DNA of 64,000 bases, taken from Agapetus fuscipes (taxonomy: Eukaryota; Arthropoda; Insecta; Trichoptera; Glossosomatidae). This document shows, piece by piece, positions 11,099-22,700 of the stretch. Under the pieces are notes generated by a model that saw only the letters and a program-made list of their open reading frames with translations, made no database searches and was not told where the DNA came from. A program made the translations under genes and the position numbers. The DNA lies in NCBI GenBank assembly GCA_951799405.1, contig OX637356.1:10005229-10069228 (forward strand). The letters are read 5' to 3'. Each line of letters starts with the position of its first letter. Within the stretch, counting starts at the first letter, position 1.

Positions 11099-11242
11099 GA
11101 CCGGTCCGTAGTCCGTAGTGGCAACACTTCGGACTCGTAAATGGAAGGTTGTGGATTCGGATCCCGGCGGAGCACAACAATATACCATTTATATTTCGAA
11201 TGTGCTCTTCGCTGGGTTGAAAAATTCATAAACCTTTACCAA
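11099..11242 (+). mobile_element. SINE family C (5' part, joined to the 5S-like unit)
   Basis: The head GACCGGTCCGTAGTCCGTAG with B box GGATTCGGATCCC is followed by the C body to CCTTTACCAA. The remaining tail resumes at 12831 after a 1588-bp insertion. Confidence 0.8.
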
Positions 11243-11706
11243 TGACCGCCCAGATAGCAGGTCAGTTTGCTGCAAGTTTGATTTGTATATAAATTTATAT
11301 TGTCATGTCAAATATGACAAAATAAGTTTGTTGCAATATTGCTGCAACGTTGTGCTCACAGCATTATATTTTTTCTTTATGTTTCCTGCCTGCATAGTGC
11401 ATTTTAACCGCCATAACGTCTGTCAACTGTCAAGCCGGCTTGCGTTTCAACTCTGACAATTCTTCCCCTCGAAATCGTCAATTTTCAAGGTAATTATACA
11501 TTAAATTGAAAAAAATCATTTTTAGCGTGTTCCTTAGTTCATAAACTATTTAACAGTATATAATTTGTAGCAAGTTCTATGTTTTTTAGTACTTTTTTTT
11601 GTATACAAAATAACAATGGTTTGAACATACACAGGATTTTGAGGTCATTTTTAACAGCCTTACTATTTTATTTTTTCAGATGTCTTACTCTATTTGAGAG
11701 ATTAAT

Positions 11707-12344
11707 ATGTGTTTGAATGGAAATGCATCAGATGTAGAACTTGAAGATGAAGATGACGAAATTACAACCTGGTGGGAGCCAAGGATCGAAAACGGTGACC
11801 AGGAGATGGCTGCAGACGAGTTGAGCCAGATAATTGGGATGCCCATTGAAATAAACGTTAGTATTTTATTTTTTTATTTATCTATTAAAAAATCCTCATT
11901 TTATTCAAAATATATCTCAACAAATTAGCTATAAATCGGTACCTCTCGTATCTTTATAATTAATCACAGATTGTACTGCATTGACATTGACTGAAGTCCT
12001 CTAAAATAGGTTTTCTATGGTTCCAATTTCTATTTTATTTGTGGATGATATTATAAACGTAACTATTTATTTCTTTTCAGGCACCTAGTGATGTTGACCA
12101 GGAGGAAGAAGCAAATGCGGTGGAAGGTGATGGACAACATCAGGCCCATTCGTTGTGGACAGAAGTACGCTGGCGACACCGTGACTTGGATATCCCCGAC
12201 ACAACGTGTACTGCCAGTTTTTTACAATCCATTAAAATTTTAACGTCACTGGAATATTTTCAATTATTTGTAGATGACGCAATAATTGAAAATATGGTTC
12301 AGCAGCCCAATTTATATTCATCACAATCGGACGGCGGACAGTGA
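11707..12344 (+). CDS. Two-exon ORF with piggyBac-transposase N-terminal similarity
   Basis: Exon 1 is 11707-11856 and exon 2 is 12081-12344, with donor AAC|GTTAGT and acceptor TTTCTTTTCAG, both phase 0. They join to 137 residues. The first ~50 residues are acidic (ELEDEDDEITTWWEP), as in piggyBac N-termini. The end (SLEYFQLFVDDAIIENMVQQ) looks like the start of the DDE_Tnp_1_7 domain. The DDE catalytic core is absent because the frame stops at the junction with a LINE fragment. It may be a captured fragment, a repressor-like truncated product, or dead. Confidence 0.55.
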
Positions 12345-12490
12345 GAAGACCACGTTCAAGATGGCTGGATGGAGTGGTGGCGGATAGCCGTGCAGTGGGA
12401 ATGTGGGACTGGAGGAGGAAGACGTTGGATAGACAGCGCTGGCAGCGGTTGCTGAGGGAGGTCGTGCCAGTGATGATGATGATGTGACTA
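12325..12490 (+). repeat. LINE 3' fragment inside the TIR element
   Basis: In one frame it reads RRPRSRWLDGVVAD, then DRQRWQRLL, and ends in a (GATGAT)n run. This is the same family as the minus-strand fragment at 63280-63830. Confidence 0.6.
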
Positions 12491-12830
12491 TTATAAAACT
12501 TTGTTACTACTATAAGCAAACTGTAAATGAAATAAAATAAAAATATTTCATCTTTTTATTCTAATTTTGTTTTTTTAAATATTATAATAATATCAAAAAA
12601 TGTATATTATTTGCAGAAGCAAACATTTTGCAAGTTTGTCATGACAACCTTACGGGAACTTTGTTATGACAAATTTTCTGCAAGCTTGTTGCTGGGAAAC
12701 TAGAAAGTTTGATTAAAACTTGCCTCAAGTGTATATACTTGCCATGGTGAACTTGCAGCAAGCCTTCACTTTTGACACATCAAACTTGTTGCAAGTCAGA
12801 TACAAGTTTAAAATGCTATCTGGGCGGTCA

Positions 12831-12999
12831 CCAAAGGTGCATCCAGCCTTACAGCAACTGGGTCTTGCTTGAGTATTGGCGCTTTGTAGCGACGACCAAG
12901 CTCGTACACCTCTGCGGCACTACAACAAGTGTCATAGACCCCTAGAGTCTTTAGAATCTAGGGAGTCTCCCGCACAGGATTTCTTAAAAAAAAAAAAAT
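12831..12999 (+). repeat. SINE C tail remainder followed by LINE 3' end with poly(A)
   Basis: 12831-12915 continues the interrupted SINE C. From about 12916 the sequence (CACTACAACAAGTGTCATAG to AGGATTTCTTAAAAAA) matches, inverted, the start of the LINE fragment at 13960. Confidence 0.6.
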
Positions 13000-13603
13000 A
13001 CCTACTGTGTGTAAAGTATTTTTTTTAAATATATTCTACTTACTTGTGTTATTCATTTTAATGACGATAAGCTTAAGTATATATTTATTAGAACTCCAAC
13101 TGTTACGCAATAAATAGTAAAGAAAATAATAAGATAACACAAAATTACAACTTTTACGTATTTTTTCATATTTTCTCTGGATGCAAAAACAACTGAAACT
13201 GAAACGTTTTTAGTATTAAACAGTCACAACATAACATGATAGTATTTAGTTAGGTACCTAAATTAATAAAATAATGTAATTTATTATTTGTTACTTTTTT
13301 ACCGATGAAAAAACGTCAGTCTTGTATGGGACTGCCGTCATTGGGTGACGATACAATTTTGTAAATATCAATTTACATACAATATTGACATAATAAACAT
13401 TAATATTTATCACAAAAATATTTCTTGGTTCACAGAAATCAGAATAATAATATTGCAGTTGTTTATTACTCTCGTTCTCTCCATAGCTTGTCAGCTGTCG
13501 AAGTGACAGTACACGCCAGCAGAATCAAGCAGAATCTAAAAACAGAAAAATCTTTATCAACATAAAAGTATCACTACTGGTGTATAGAAACCGGGTCAAC
13601 AAA
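13000..13603. other. 5' flank of RAP gene
   Basis: AT-rich sequence with no gene or clear repeat, apart from a ~45-bp block near 13310-13340 that is inverted relative to 4405-4450. Confidence 0.4.
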
Positions 13604-13795
13604 ATGTTTTCTTGCCGCGCCTTTTGTATTTTAACATGTTTTTTGTTGGCTGTCGTCTCATCAGCAACATCTGAAAATAAATATTCAGCCAAGCTCAACC
13701 AAAAGCAGAATGACTCCGGCACCTTGGATTTCCGAACTTTACACAAACCATTTCGTATGGCGAAGCTCAACATGCTGTGGAGTAAAGCTCAAGTG
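13604..13795 (+). CDS. LRPAP1: RAP exon 1
   Basis: Signal peptide and start of domain 1. The donor is GTG|GTGAGT. A weaker donor 3 bp upstream (CAA|GTGGTG) would drop one Val and restore the usual KAQRL spacing. Confidence 0.88.
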
Positions 13796-16700
13796 GTGAG
13801 TTGGATTTTCATCCCTAAATATAGGTACTTGCTTCGAACCCAAGACTACTGGTTTTGAACGCAGGAGCTTTATTAACTGCTATCGACCGGACTATCTCAG
13901 AGGATGGTATGATAGGTTGGTATGCGGCTGACCACTCATTCTGTAAGAAATGGTTCACTTTTTTTTTTTTTTTAAGGAATCCTGTGCGGGAGGCTCCCCA
14001 ATTCTTAAAAGTTTTGGGGGTCTATGTCACTCTGGAAGGGTGCCGCAGAGGTGTTGCTTGAGTTCTTGGTTATGTCGTAAGGCGCTGCAAGGAAGTGGTG
14101 ATTGATGTTGGTTTTGAATAAAACCGGATTAAATTGGGAAGAAAACACAGATACTGGTAGACCATTCCATAAACGGGCAGTTTGGCAAAGGAATGAGTCA
14201 TGAAAACGCCAAGTTCTCATAGTTTTGAGATTGGCTGCAAAGGGATGAATGAGTTGCACTACGAGTTTCCCTTTCTGAAATGCGAGGGGGAGGGATTAAT
14301 GAATGGAGCTCATTAGAACAAGCTCCGTGGTAATATCGACATTGCCAATGTCATCCCTGTTTCAGGGAAGGTCGGCAAGAGTTGCAGGGCTAATGTTCAT
14401 TTGAGATTGGGTTTTAAATTGTAGGTTCACATGCAGCATGTTTAAGCGCGAACTTAAACGTGTGCTTGTGGGAATACGTTTAATATAAATCTGAAATGTA
14501 ATATATCTTTGCAACTTAGATTATAGATACATGATTTTGTTTTCAGCGGCTGACTGCGCCAAAGCTAAAGTCCCTGTTTAGTGACTTGAAGATCCAGGAC
14601 AAAGAGGAGATCATGTTCAAGCAGCTGAAGACTGAGAGCGTGGACAAGGAAGGTCTGCAAGAGGCCCAGCTGAGGAAGAAGCTAATCGGCATCATGAGCT
14701 CATACGACCTGCTGGAACACTTTGAAGATGTGCACGACAAGGTCAAACTGCAAGAGCATCATGTGAGTGCATGACTTCCTCTTCTCAGTCGGTTAGTTAG
14801 TTGGGGCAATTCTCAGTTGGCAATTCCCTGTGGGAGACAGGGATGAGGTTGGTTGAAGAACACTTTTATACTCTTTCATCTCCCTGTGTGTCACACTAAC
14901 TATGCTCAGTGCGCTCCGATTTACCGGATCTGTGATACTTACAACAAGTGTTTCAGTAGCATTGATATTTTTCATTTAGAGACGGAGTACTTTCGCAAAG
15001 CGGTGGGTGCTTCACTCAGGGAGAAATGATTTCCTTTATTTATTTTTATTTTTTGATTTACTACTGTTTATGCTCATTTTGTCGATAAGTACTCCTATAT
15101 TTCCGATGTAATTAGACATAACTATAACAACTTGTATTTCTTTCCAACTTTAGATACCACTAAACTTGATATCCGTGGCAACATATAATTGGCCATATTT
15201 TTACTATAATTGTTATCTTTATATTTCTTCTGTAACGCCACACGTTGTCGTATTAAAATAAAAAATAAAAATCATTGATTTCAACCATTCAAACAATGCG
15301 GAAAAATTCCAACATCTGTTACATTTGCCTGTTATCAATGAGGTCACACTTGGAGCATCTTTGCTCTAACTAAGGAATATTTGTGTTAGGTAGATTGAAA
15401 CGGATATAGCGTTTACTTGCGTTAAAATACTGTCGGCTCCATAATTTTTTAACTCAATGATTACTATAGCTGTTTTCTTTTACTCATCAAGGCATTCAAC
15501 GGCGCATCCGAGGACTACATCAACAAGAGCCTGTTCAAGGACAAGAAGCTCAACAAGCTGTGGGTGAAGGCGGAGATGTCCGGCTTCACCAGCGAGGAGT
15601 TGCAGGCGCTCAAGGAAGAGTTCACTCATCACCAGGAGAAGATCGACCAGTACTACTCCATCCTGCAGGACGTGCAAGGCGGGAAAACCGATAACATTGA
15701 CAGTAAGCATGGATGCTCCTTGACTTATAGGTTGGTATGTGGCTGACCACCCATGCTTTTTCCGGGAAAGGCGGCAAAGAGTTGCGCAGCTCATGTTCAT
15801 TGTGGGTCAGGTTTCTTCTGTTAGCACACATGCAACAAGAGTAATTGCAAACGTACATGCTTTCTTGTGTTACTCTGAAATGTTGATACATCTTTATTTC
15901 TTAGATTATTATAGATAAGACTATTACCTAAAAATAAGATAAAAAGTGTGGATTTCATTTTGTGTGTATTTTAGATGCCATGGATAATGAGGAAATGGAT
16001 TCCTACAATGACATTAGCAAAGATGACCGAGAAGACAATTCTCTGAACAAAGATTATTTACACAAAGCGAACTTGCTGAGGGAGAAGCACCGGGATCTCA
16101 GAGATGGCTATGACAAACTGCAGAGGCTGGCCGCGTCAGGTAACATTTTTTTTTGCAATAGATTTGTGAGAGCGATGCGATTCGCCAACCTATTTTGCGT
16201 GACAAGAAACAGGTATTAACATCATCAATTAATAGTTCATTTAATTTCTATTTGAATGCATTATTAATTAATTTTTACCCGATGACATTTGTTGAAGTAG
16301 GGTCAAAGTTATTGTAGATTATACGCGACGGGATTCAATCATGCACTTGTTTCAATAATGCTAATTTGAGTGTCAACGCCTCATCCGTTCAACCACACCA
16401 GCGGAGTAAAGGAGAATCCTGGATTCAGTCAAGGCCTACCAAGGCTGTCAGGCATGTGCTGCTCTTGTCCACTCATGCTGTATTTGCTTGCACAGGTCCG
16501 AGAAGCCGGGACTTCATTGAGCCCAAAGTCCAGCAGCTGTGGCATGTGGCCCTGCAGGGGGACTTCACACCTCAGGAGCTGGAATCTCTGCGGGTAACAA
16601 TTCTTAATAAATCTTTGATAAAAAGCGCCACCCAAGGTATACCAGTAGCTTCAGTAACATCATACAACTTTAAGTGTCATGGGCGAGCCTCTGATACAGA

Positions 16701-19700
16701 GGTTCTAGTTTTGTTGTGTCATTGCTTTCAATTTCACGGGAAGGAGTTCTACCACTTTAAATAATACATAGCTTTGTATAAGCATCTGCATGAGTGCTGT
16801 GGGTCCTTCTAACACATACATAAGACCGGTCCGTAGTCTAGTGGTAACGCTGCGGCCTCGTAAATGGAAGGTTGTGGGTTTGAATTCCAGCGGAGCATGA
16901 AAAGTATCTATAATAATCTATAATCTAAGTTGCAAGGATATATTCATTCAAAGCTCTCAGATGTATGCCCACAAACAAACACGTGTAGTTCGCGCTTACA
17001 AATGCTGATTGTGTACTTACAAATAAAATACAAACCTCAAATGAACATAAGCCCTGCAACTCTTGCCGACATTCCCTGAAACAGGGGTGACATTGGCAAA
17101 GTGAACCAATTTTTACAGTATGGGTGGTCAGCCTCATACCAACCTATAAGTCAAGGAATACGAGTAAAAAATAACATTTAAGTATAAGAAAACAACAAAA
17201 CCTTAAAAATAAATCTATACAAAAAAAGTAAAAAAAAAAGAAATGTCTTATGCAAAAAATGTAGCAAGCCAATAAACCAACATTAAAAATCAGCATTGCA
17301 GATTAGCCGCCACTTCTTCCTGTCCTTGCATACTTCTTTCATTTCATCCAGAGTCATAACCTTTTTCATACAAGTCCTCCTTTTATTATGACTCTGGATA
17401 TCCCATTCATTCGCTATTTCAGAGATTTGATCCTTCCATACTTTTCTCGGTCTTCCTCTACCACGACATCCATCTATTCTAGCAACATACACTTTCTTCG
17501 TCAATCTTTCATCACTCATTCTCTCCAAATGCCCGAACCATCTTAACATACTTCTTTTAATCTTCACTTTCACACTTTCCCTTACACCACATTCTTCTCT
17601 TACAAAATCATTCCTCACCCTGTCACTTCGTTTTTTCCCAATCATACTTCTTAGATAGTCCATTTCTACTGTATGGACTTTACTAATTTCCCTTTCACTC
17701 ACCGTCCAGGCTTCACTTCCATACATCAAGGTTGGCACTAGTATACCACCGTGCACTGCCAATCTAACATTTTTTGAGAGATTTTGGTTCCTGGCGATGC
17801 AAGCGGTCGCACCCAGTACACACCTGCCTTTCATTATTCTTCTTTCAAATTCACCGGTCATTCTTCCATCTTTTTCAAACTTACTTCCCAGGTATACAAA
17901 CTCATTTACGACATCAACATTCATTCCATTAATTTTAAATTCATAATTCATATTTTCATCATCTCTTTCAAAAATCAATACTTTCGTCTTACTTGCATTC
18001 AACTTCAAATGGTTACCTAACAAAGCTTCCTTCAATCTAGAGAGCATTGTTTGCAATTCTACTGCAGAATCAGATACAAGAACTGCATCATCTGCATACA
18101 GTAGAACACTCACTTTGCTCTCTCCTATCATCAATCCACAATCATTAAGTCTAGCATCCTTGACACACTTGTCCATAACTATGTTAAATAGCCATGGACT
18201 CATCACACATCCTTGCCTCACACCCTTATACACTTCAAACCACTCACTATACTCACCATCAATACGGACACATGCCTTACTATTTTCATAGTTTGCATGC
18301 ACCGCACCTAGGAGAGCCCCATTCACTCCGTATGCTTTCAAAACATCCCATAACATACCTCTGTCTACTGAGTCAAAAGCCTTTTCCAGATCTACAAAGG
18401 CCGTGAACAGCTTCCGCCTCATCGACAATTGTTTTTCAACAAGTTGTCGTAGAGTAAAAATCTGATCAACACAGCCTCTACCTGCCATAAAGCCTGACTG
18501 TATATCGGAAATCCTTTCACTAGTAGTCAGAATCACATTTTTTATAATCACCTTACAGAAGACTTTTCCTGGTATACTGAGTAGACTGATTGGTCTGAAG
18601 TTCTGACAGTCTTTTTTGTCCCCTTTACCTTTGTAAATGGGAACAATGACTGCCTTCCTCCAATCCATCGGTTTTACTCCTGCATTCACACAAAGCTTAC
18701 ATAATTCGTACATCCAATCTATCACACATTCACCTCCTGCTTTCAACATTTCACCATTTATACCATCAAACCCAGCAGACTTCCCATTCTTCAGACGTGA
18801 AATAGACACTTTCATTTCTTCTTTCAAAATATTCAATTCATTCTCTTCATCTATCTGTTCATAAAATTCTTCTTTCACCCTGACCAAAAATTTCTTGAAA
18901 ATAGTTCTTCCATCTCTTGCATACTTCTTCATTCTCCCATACCATCTCACCGGCAGCATTTTTGACTCCTGGAGTGGTCAATGCAGAAGATTTATTTTTA
19001 TCCGCATTGATCCACCTCCAAAATTCCTTCTTACTGTCGGTGAAACTTCTGTTAATCCTTTCATCAATCTTTCTTTGTTCATTCATCTTGCTTTCATAAA
19101 TTATAGTCTTCGCCATTCTCTTAGCTGTCTTATATTCGTCTTCTAGCTTTCTATCATTTCTATCATTCAGCCAATTTTCATAACACTTTTTCTTAACTTT
19201 CACAGCTTCTTTCACTCTATCATTCCACCAGGCATCTCCTTTCAATCTTCCACCTTTCGTTACCCCACATGCTTTTTTAGCGCATTCAGTCATTCCTTCT
19301 TTCAGATCTTTCCACATACTTTCAATATCTTTTCCACACACACTCTTCTCAAGTTCACTCACACTTAAAATTTTGTGGAGCTCTGATACATACTTCTCTT
19401 TCACATTTTCTTCATTCAGCCTTTCTACTTTTATTCTAGGCAATCTTACTTGCCTCTTGCGTTTCTTCTTTCTTACTTCACCAATCATTATTTTAGCACA
19501 TAAGAGATAGTGGTCACTGCCTATTTCAGGCCCCCGGTAGACACGGCTATCTCTTACGGCTCCTCTCAATCTTTCATCCACACAGATGTAGTCAATGATT
19601 GTGCGACTTCCCACAATCTGCCTCGTGTACAGATGCACATCCTTATGCCGAAACCAAGTATTCGATGCAAAAAGACTGTGCTCCGCACACAAAGCAATCA

Positions 19701-22700
19701 GATGTCGCCCATTATCATTGACTACACCTCTCCCACCAGGACCAATTATTTTCAAACATTCATCTCTCTGTGCACCTATCCATCCATTCATATCACCTAA
19801 AATTACAATGTTTTCATTATTCTTCCTTTCATGCACAACCGCATTCAATTCATTCCAAAAACTCATTCTCACCTCCATACACTCTGAATCAACAGGAGCA
19901 TAACAGGCAACCAAGAAAAGTCTCAAACTGTTAATTTTGAATTTAACAACCAAAATCCTGGGAGAAACTCTTCGATAACCTGTTATACATCCTTTTACAC
20001 ACTCACTCACAATCACACCTACACCTTGCCTTTCATTCCCATCTTCCACACCTGACCAAATATACAATTCACCGTTCACTAATACTTTCTCACCATTCCC
20101 TTTCATTTTTGTTTCAGTCACACCCATTACTTTTATTCGTTTCTCTTTCATTACATTCATAATTTCTTTCTCCTTGCAATCATTCATCTTCCTTACATTC
20201 CATGTCCCGAAAACCCATTCATTCTTTCTATGAAAATTAGTGGCGGCATTTCCACAACGTGCACGTACAAAATTATTGTGGGTGGCCCTTTCTACATAAC
20301 AAAATTTGAAAAACTTAAGTTAGTAAATATAGTACACAGAACAAAAAATATATAGCTAAAAAACATAAAATTGAAACATAAAAAAGTTAAAAGTAAAGTT
20401 AATAAATATACAAAGAAAAAAAATAAAAATAGTTAAAAAAACCAATAATACATTGTCCATATAAAAGTCCACAATTTTAATTTAGCGTCATGTGCCATGT
20501 TGTCCTCTTGAATCAGGTAGGTAGGACACAAGTTGTATTTTTTCCTTCCAATAATTTTGTTTTTGTTCCAAAAAATTTTTAAAATAGTTGAGGTTATGTA
20601 CCAAAAATTTTTCTTGAAAAGATGCAAACACAAACTATTGCCTTTCCCTTTAAAAACTTCACATCCAAATTATCTTGTCTTTATACGCCTGCAGACTCTT
20701 TTGATCCCTTATTTCATTTAATGATGTATTTTTTTTTTTCGTTTTCGTGTAGACATTTACGACAAATTTTGTCCATCAACAAATCCATTTTGTTTTCACT
20801 TGTATTACAACAAAATGTAATACAAGTGAAAACAAAATGTAATACCATTTATATTTTCAACTATGCTCTTTGCTGGGTTAAAAAAATCATATACCTTTAC
20901 CAAAGGTCCATTCAGCCTTACAGCAACTGGGTCTTACTTGAGAATTGGCGCTTTCTATAGCGATGATAGCTCACAGGTGTGTGCTCTTAGGTGTGATTCA
21001 CGCAAAAACAGCGCTCACCAAATAAATCATCCTAATATTATTTATACAAGGGACAGGTGTGAGGAAGGTTTGAGCATTTCATCGGTTCGTTACAATGTTA
21101 ATATGAACATTTATCTGTCTAATTTATAGTATGTTTTGTCTATTTAAATAGTATGTTTTGATGGTTTTGACCACCTTTTCAGATTGAGCTGCAGCATTAT
21201 GAAGCCAGGGTATTAAAACTTCGTCATATTCAAGCAGAGCAGGCAGCTCACGGGGATCAACTACACGTCAAGGTAACTAAGTGATGTGTACCATGCATTC
21301 TGCTTTCCCCAGCAGGAGTTAAACTGTCCTGCATTCACAAAAACATGGGGATTAGTTCCATCCCCAGGGTGTGACTGTGGGGCGGAGAACCAGACTGTCT
21401 GGCACATAGTGGAAGAGTGCCCCATCAGATGACACCCTCCTGCCTGAAAGACCTCCACAACGCCACGCTAAGAGCAGTGAAGTGGATGGAGGGCTTGGAT
21501 CTTCGCCCCGACGCGGCCCTATGGCCAAGGAATTCGATGCGCTTGCCAGTCATACGAAAAGTAAAGTACAAAAAAATGTTATGCTTTCACAAAGTGAAAC
21601 AGTCTACCAAGTATTATTTGATTGAACCGAGAAAGGTATGGATGGATCAAATTTCTGAAATAGCGAATGAATGGACAATCTCAATGTTTCATTTCATTTT
21701 TGTTTAAAAAACAAAGATAATTGCTGCCATTACTGCTTGTCCAACTCCAATCTATCTATAATATAAGTTGCGAAGGTATAATTTAATTTAGGATTCATAT
21801 TAAATTTATGCCCACAAGCAGACGCACTTAAGACCCCATAGAGCGAATACGTCCAAAACGGTGTTCTGGGTTTTAAATGTCCATTATGTTTACTTTTTTT
21901 TTTAAATCTTTTACTATCAGAATAAAATAAAGAAATGTGTACTTTACAGATTGACCGTTTCCAAAAATGATAAAAGTTATTTGAATTCTGTCAAAATGTA
22001 CACAAACTTATGAAATATTACGAAATAATGATTCTTGAATTCAATGAATAACTTGAATTTTATGAATGAAAGTATACAAAAAATATATATGAATAGTAAG
22101 TTTATTAATCAAACTCAAAGTTGACCGCATTTTTTTTTCGTGATAATGCATGTTAATTTAACAAAATACAATAAAAAAACAGCTCCGAAAATTTCATACA
22201 ATTTTGTTAGGCGAAAAGCTACAGAATAAAAGCGGCTGTTTATTTCGTTTCAACGACATTCGAGCTTGAGATGCGGAGCTGAGAGCACGTCCCATTGTCT
22301 AAGAAATTTCCGGCGCGCGAGCTTACGCATACAACACCCGATTTTGAAGTGTGTGTGAATCCATTGGCTCACGCACCAGGGTCGCAATCTTTAACTTAAT
22401 GGGTTTTTTTCTTGATTTAAAAAAAAATATATCGATAGTTTTGAAGTTGAACCATTCTTTTTTATAAATAGTTTTGTGAATTAAAATTGTCTTCACCAAC
22501 CAAATTTGTCTGGATAGACAATAACGCGGCAAGAAGCTTCACTATATGTGTAGCTTAGTTAAGTTGAATTGATCATATATTTGTGTTCTTTAACTTGTAG
22601 GTTGGCATGTGGCTGACCACCCATGCTGTAAGAAATGTTTTTACTTGCCAATGTCACCGCTATTTCAGAGAAAGTAAAAAAAATGTATGTAGGTACACAT

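Larger units (their letters stand above)
11243..12830 (+). mobile_element. TIR element with CCAA target duplication, carrying a piggyBac-related spliced ORF
   Basis: The ends are perfectly inverted (TGACCGCCCAGATAGCA at 11243; TGCTATCTGGGCGGTCA ends 12830). CCAA occurs on both sides (11239-11242, 12831-12834), and other SINE C copies show the empty site CTTTACCAAAGG. Subterminal TTGCTGCAAG-like repeats lie inside both ends. The interior carries the ORF at 11707-12344 and a LINE fragment after it. CCAA is unlike the TTAA of canonical piggyBac, so the superfamily is uncertain. Confidence 0.8.
16905..20615 (-). mobile_element. RTE-type LINE, copy 2, near full length, antisense in RAP intron 5
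   Basis: Reading on the minus strand it has a 5' UTR (20615-20190), EN-RT coding region, 3' UTR and tail ending in CTATAATAATCTATAATCTA at 16905. It is nearly identical to the copy at 300-3941. Its coding region is broken once, near 18860-18890, where it has one extra T compared with copy 1. Confidence 0.85.

Noticed and set aside
13580..13603. Upstream in-frame ATG of RAP as the start
   Set aside because: It would put eight polar residues before the signal peptide; the 13604 ATG is directly followed by the hydrophobic segment. Not excluded.
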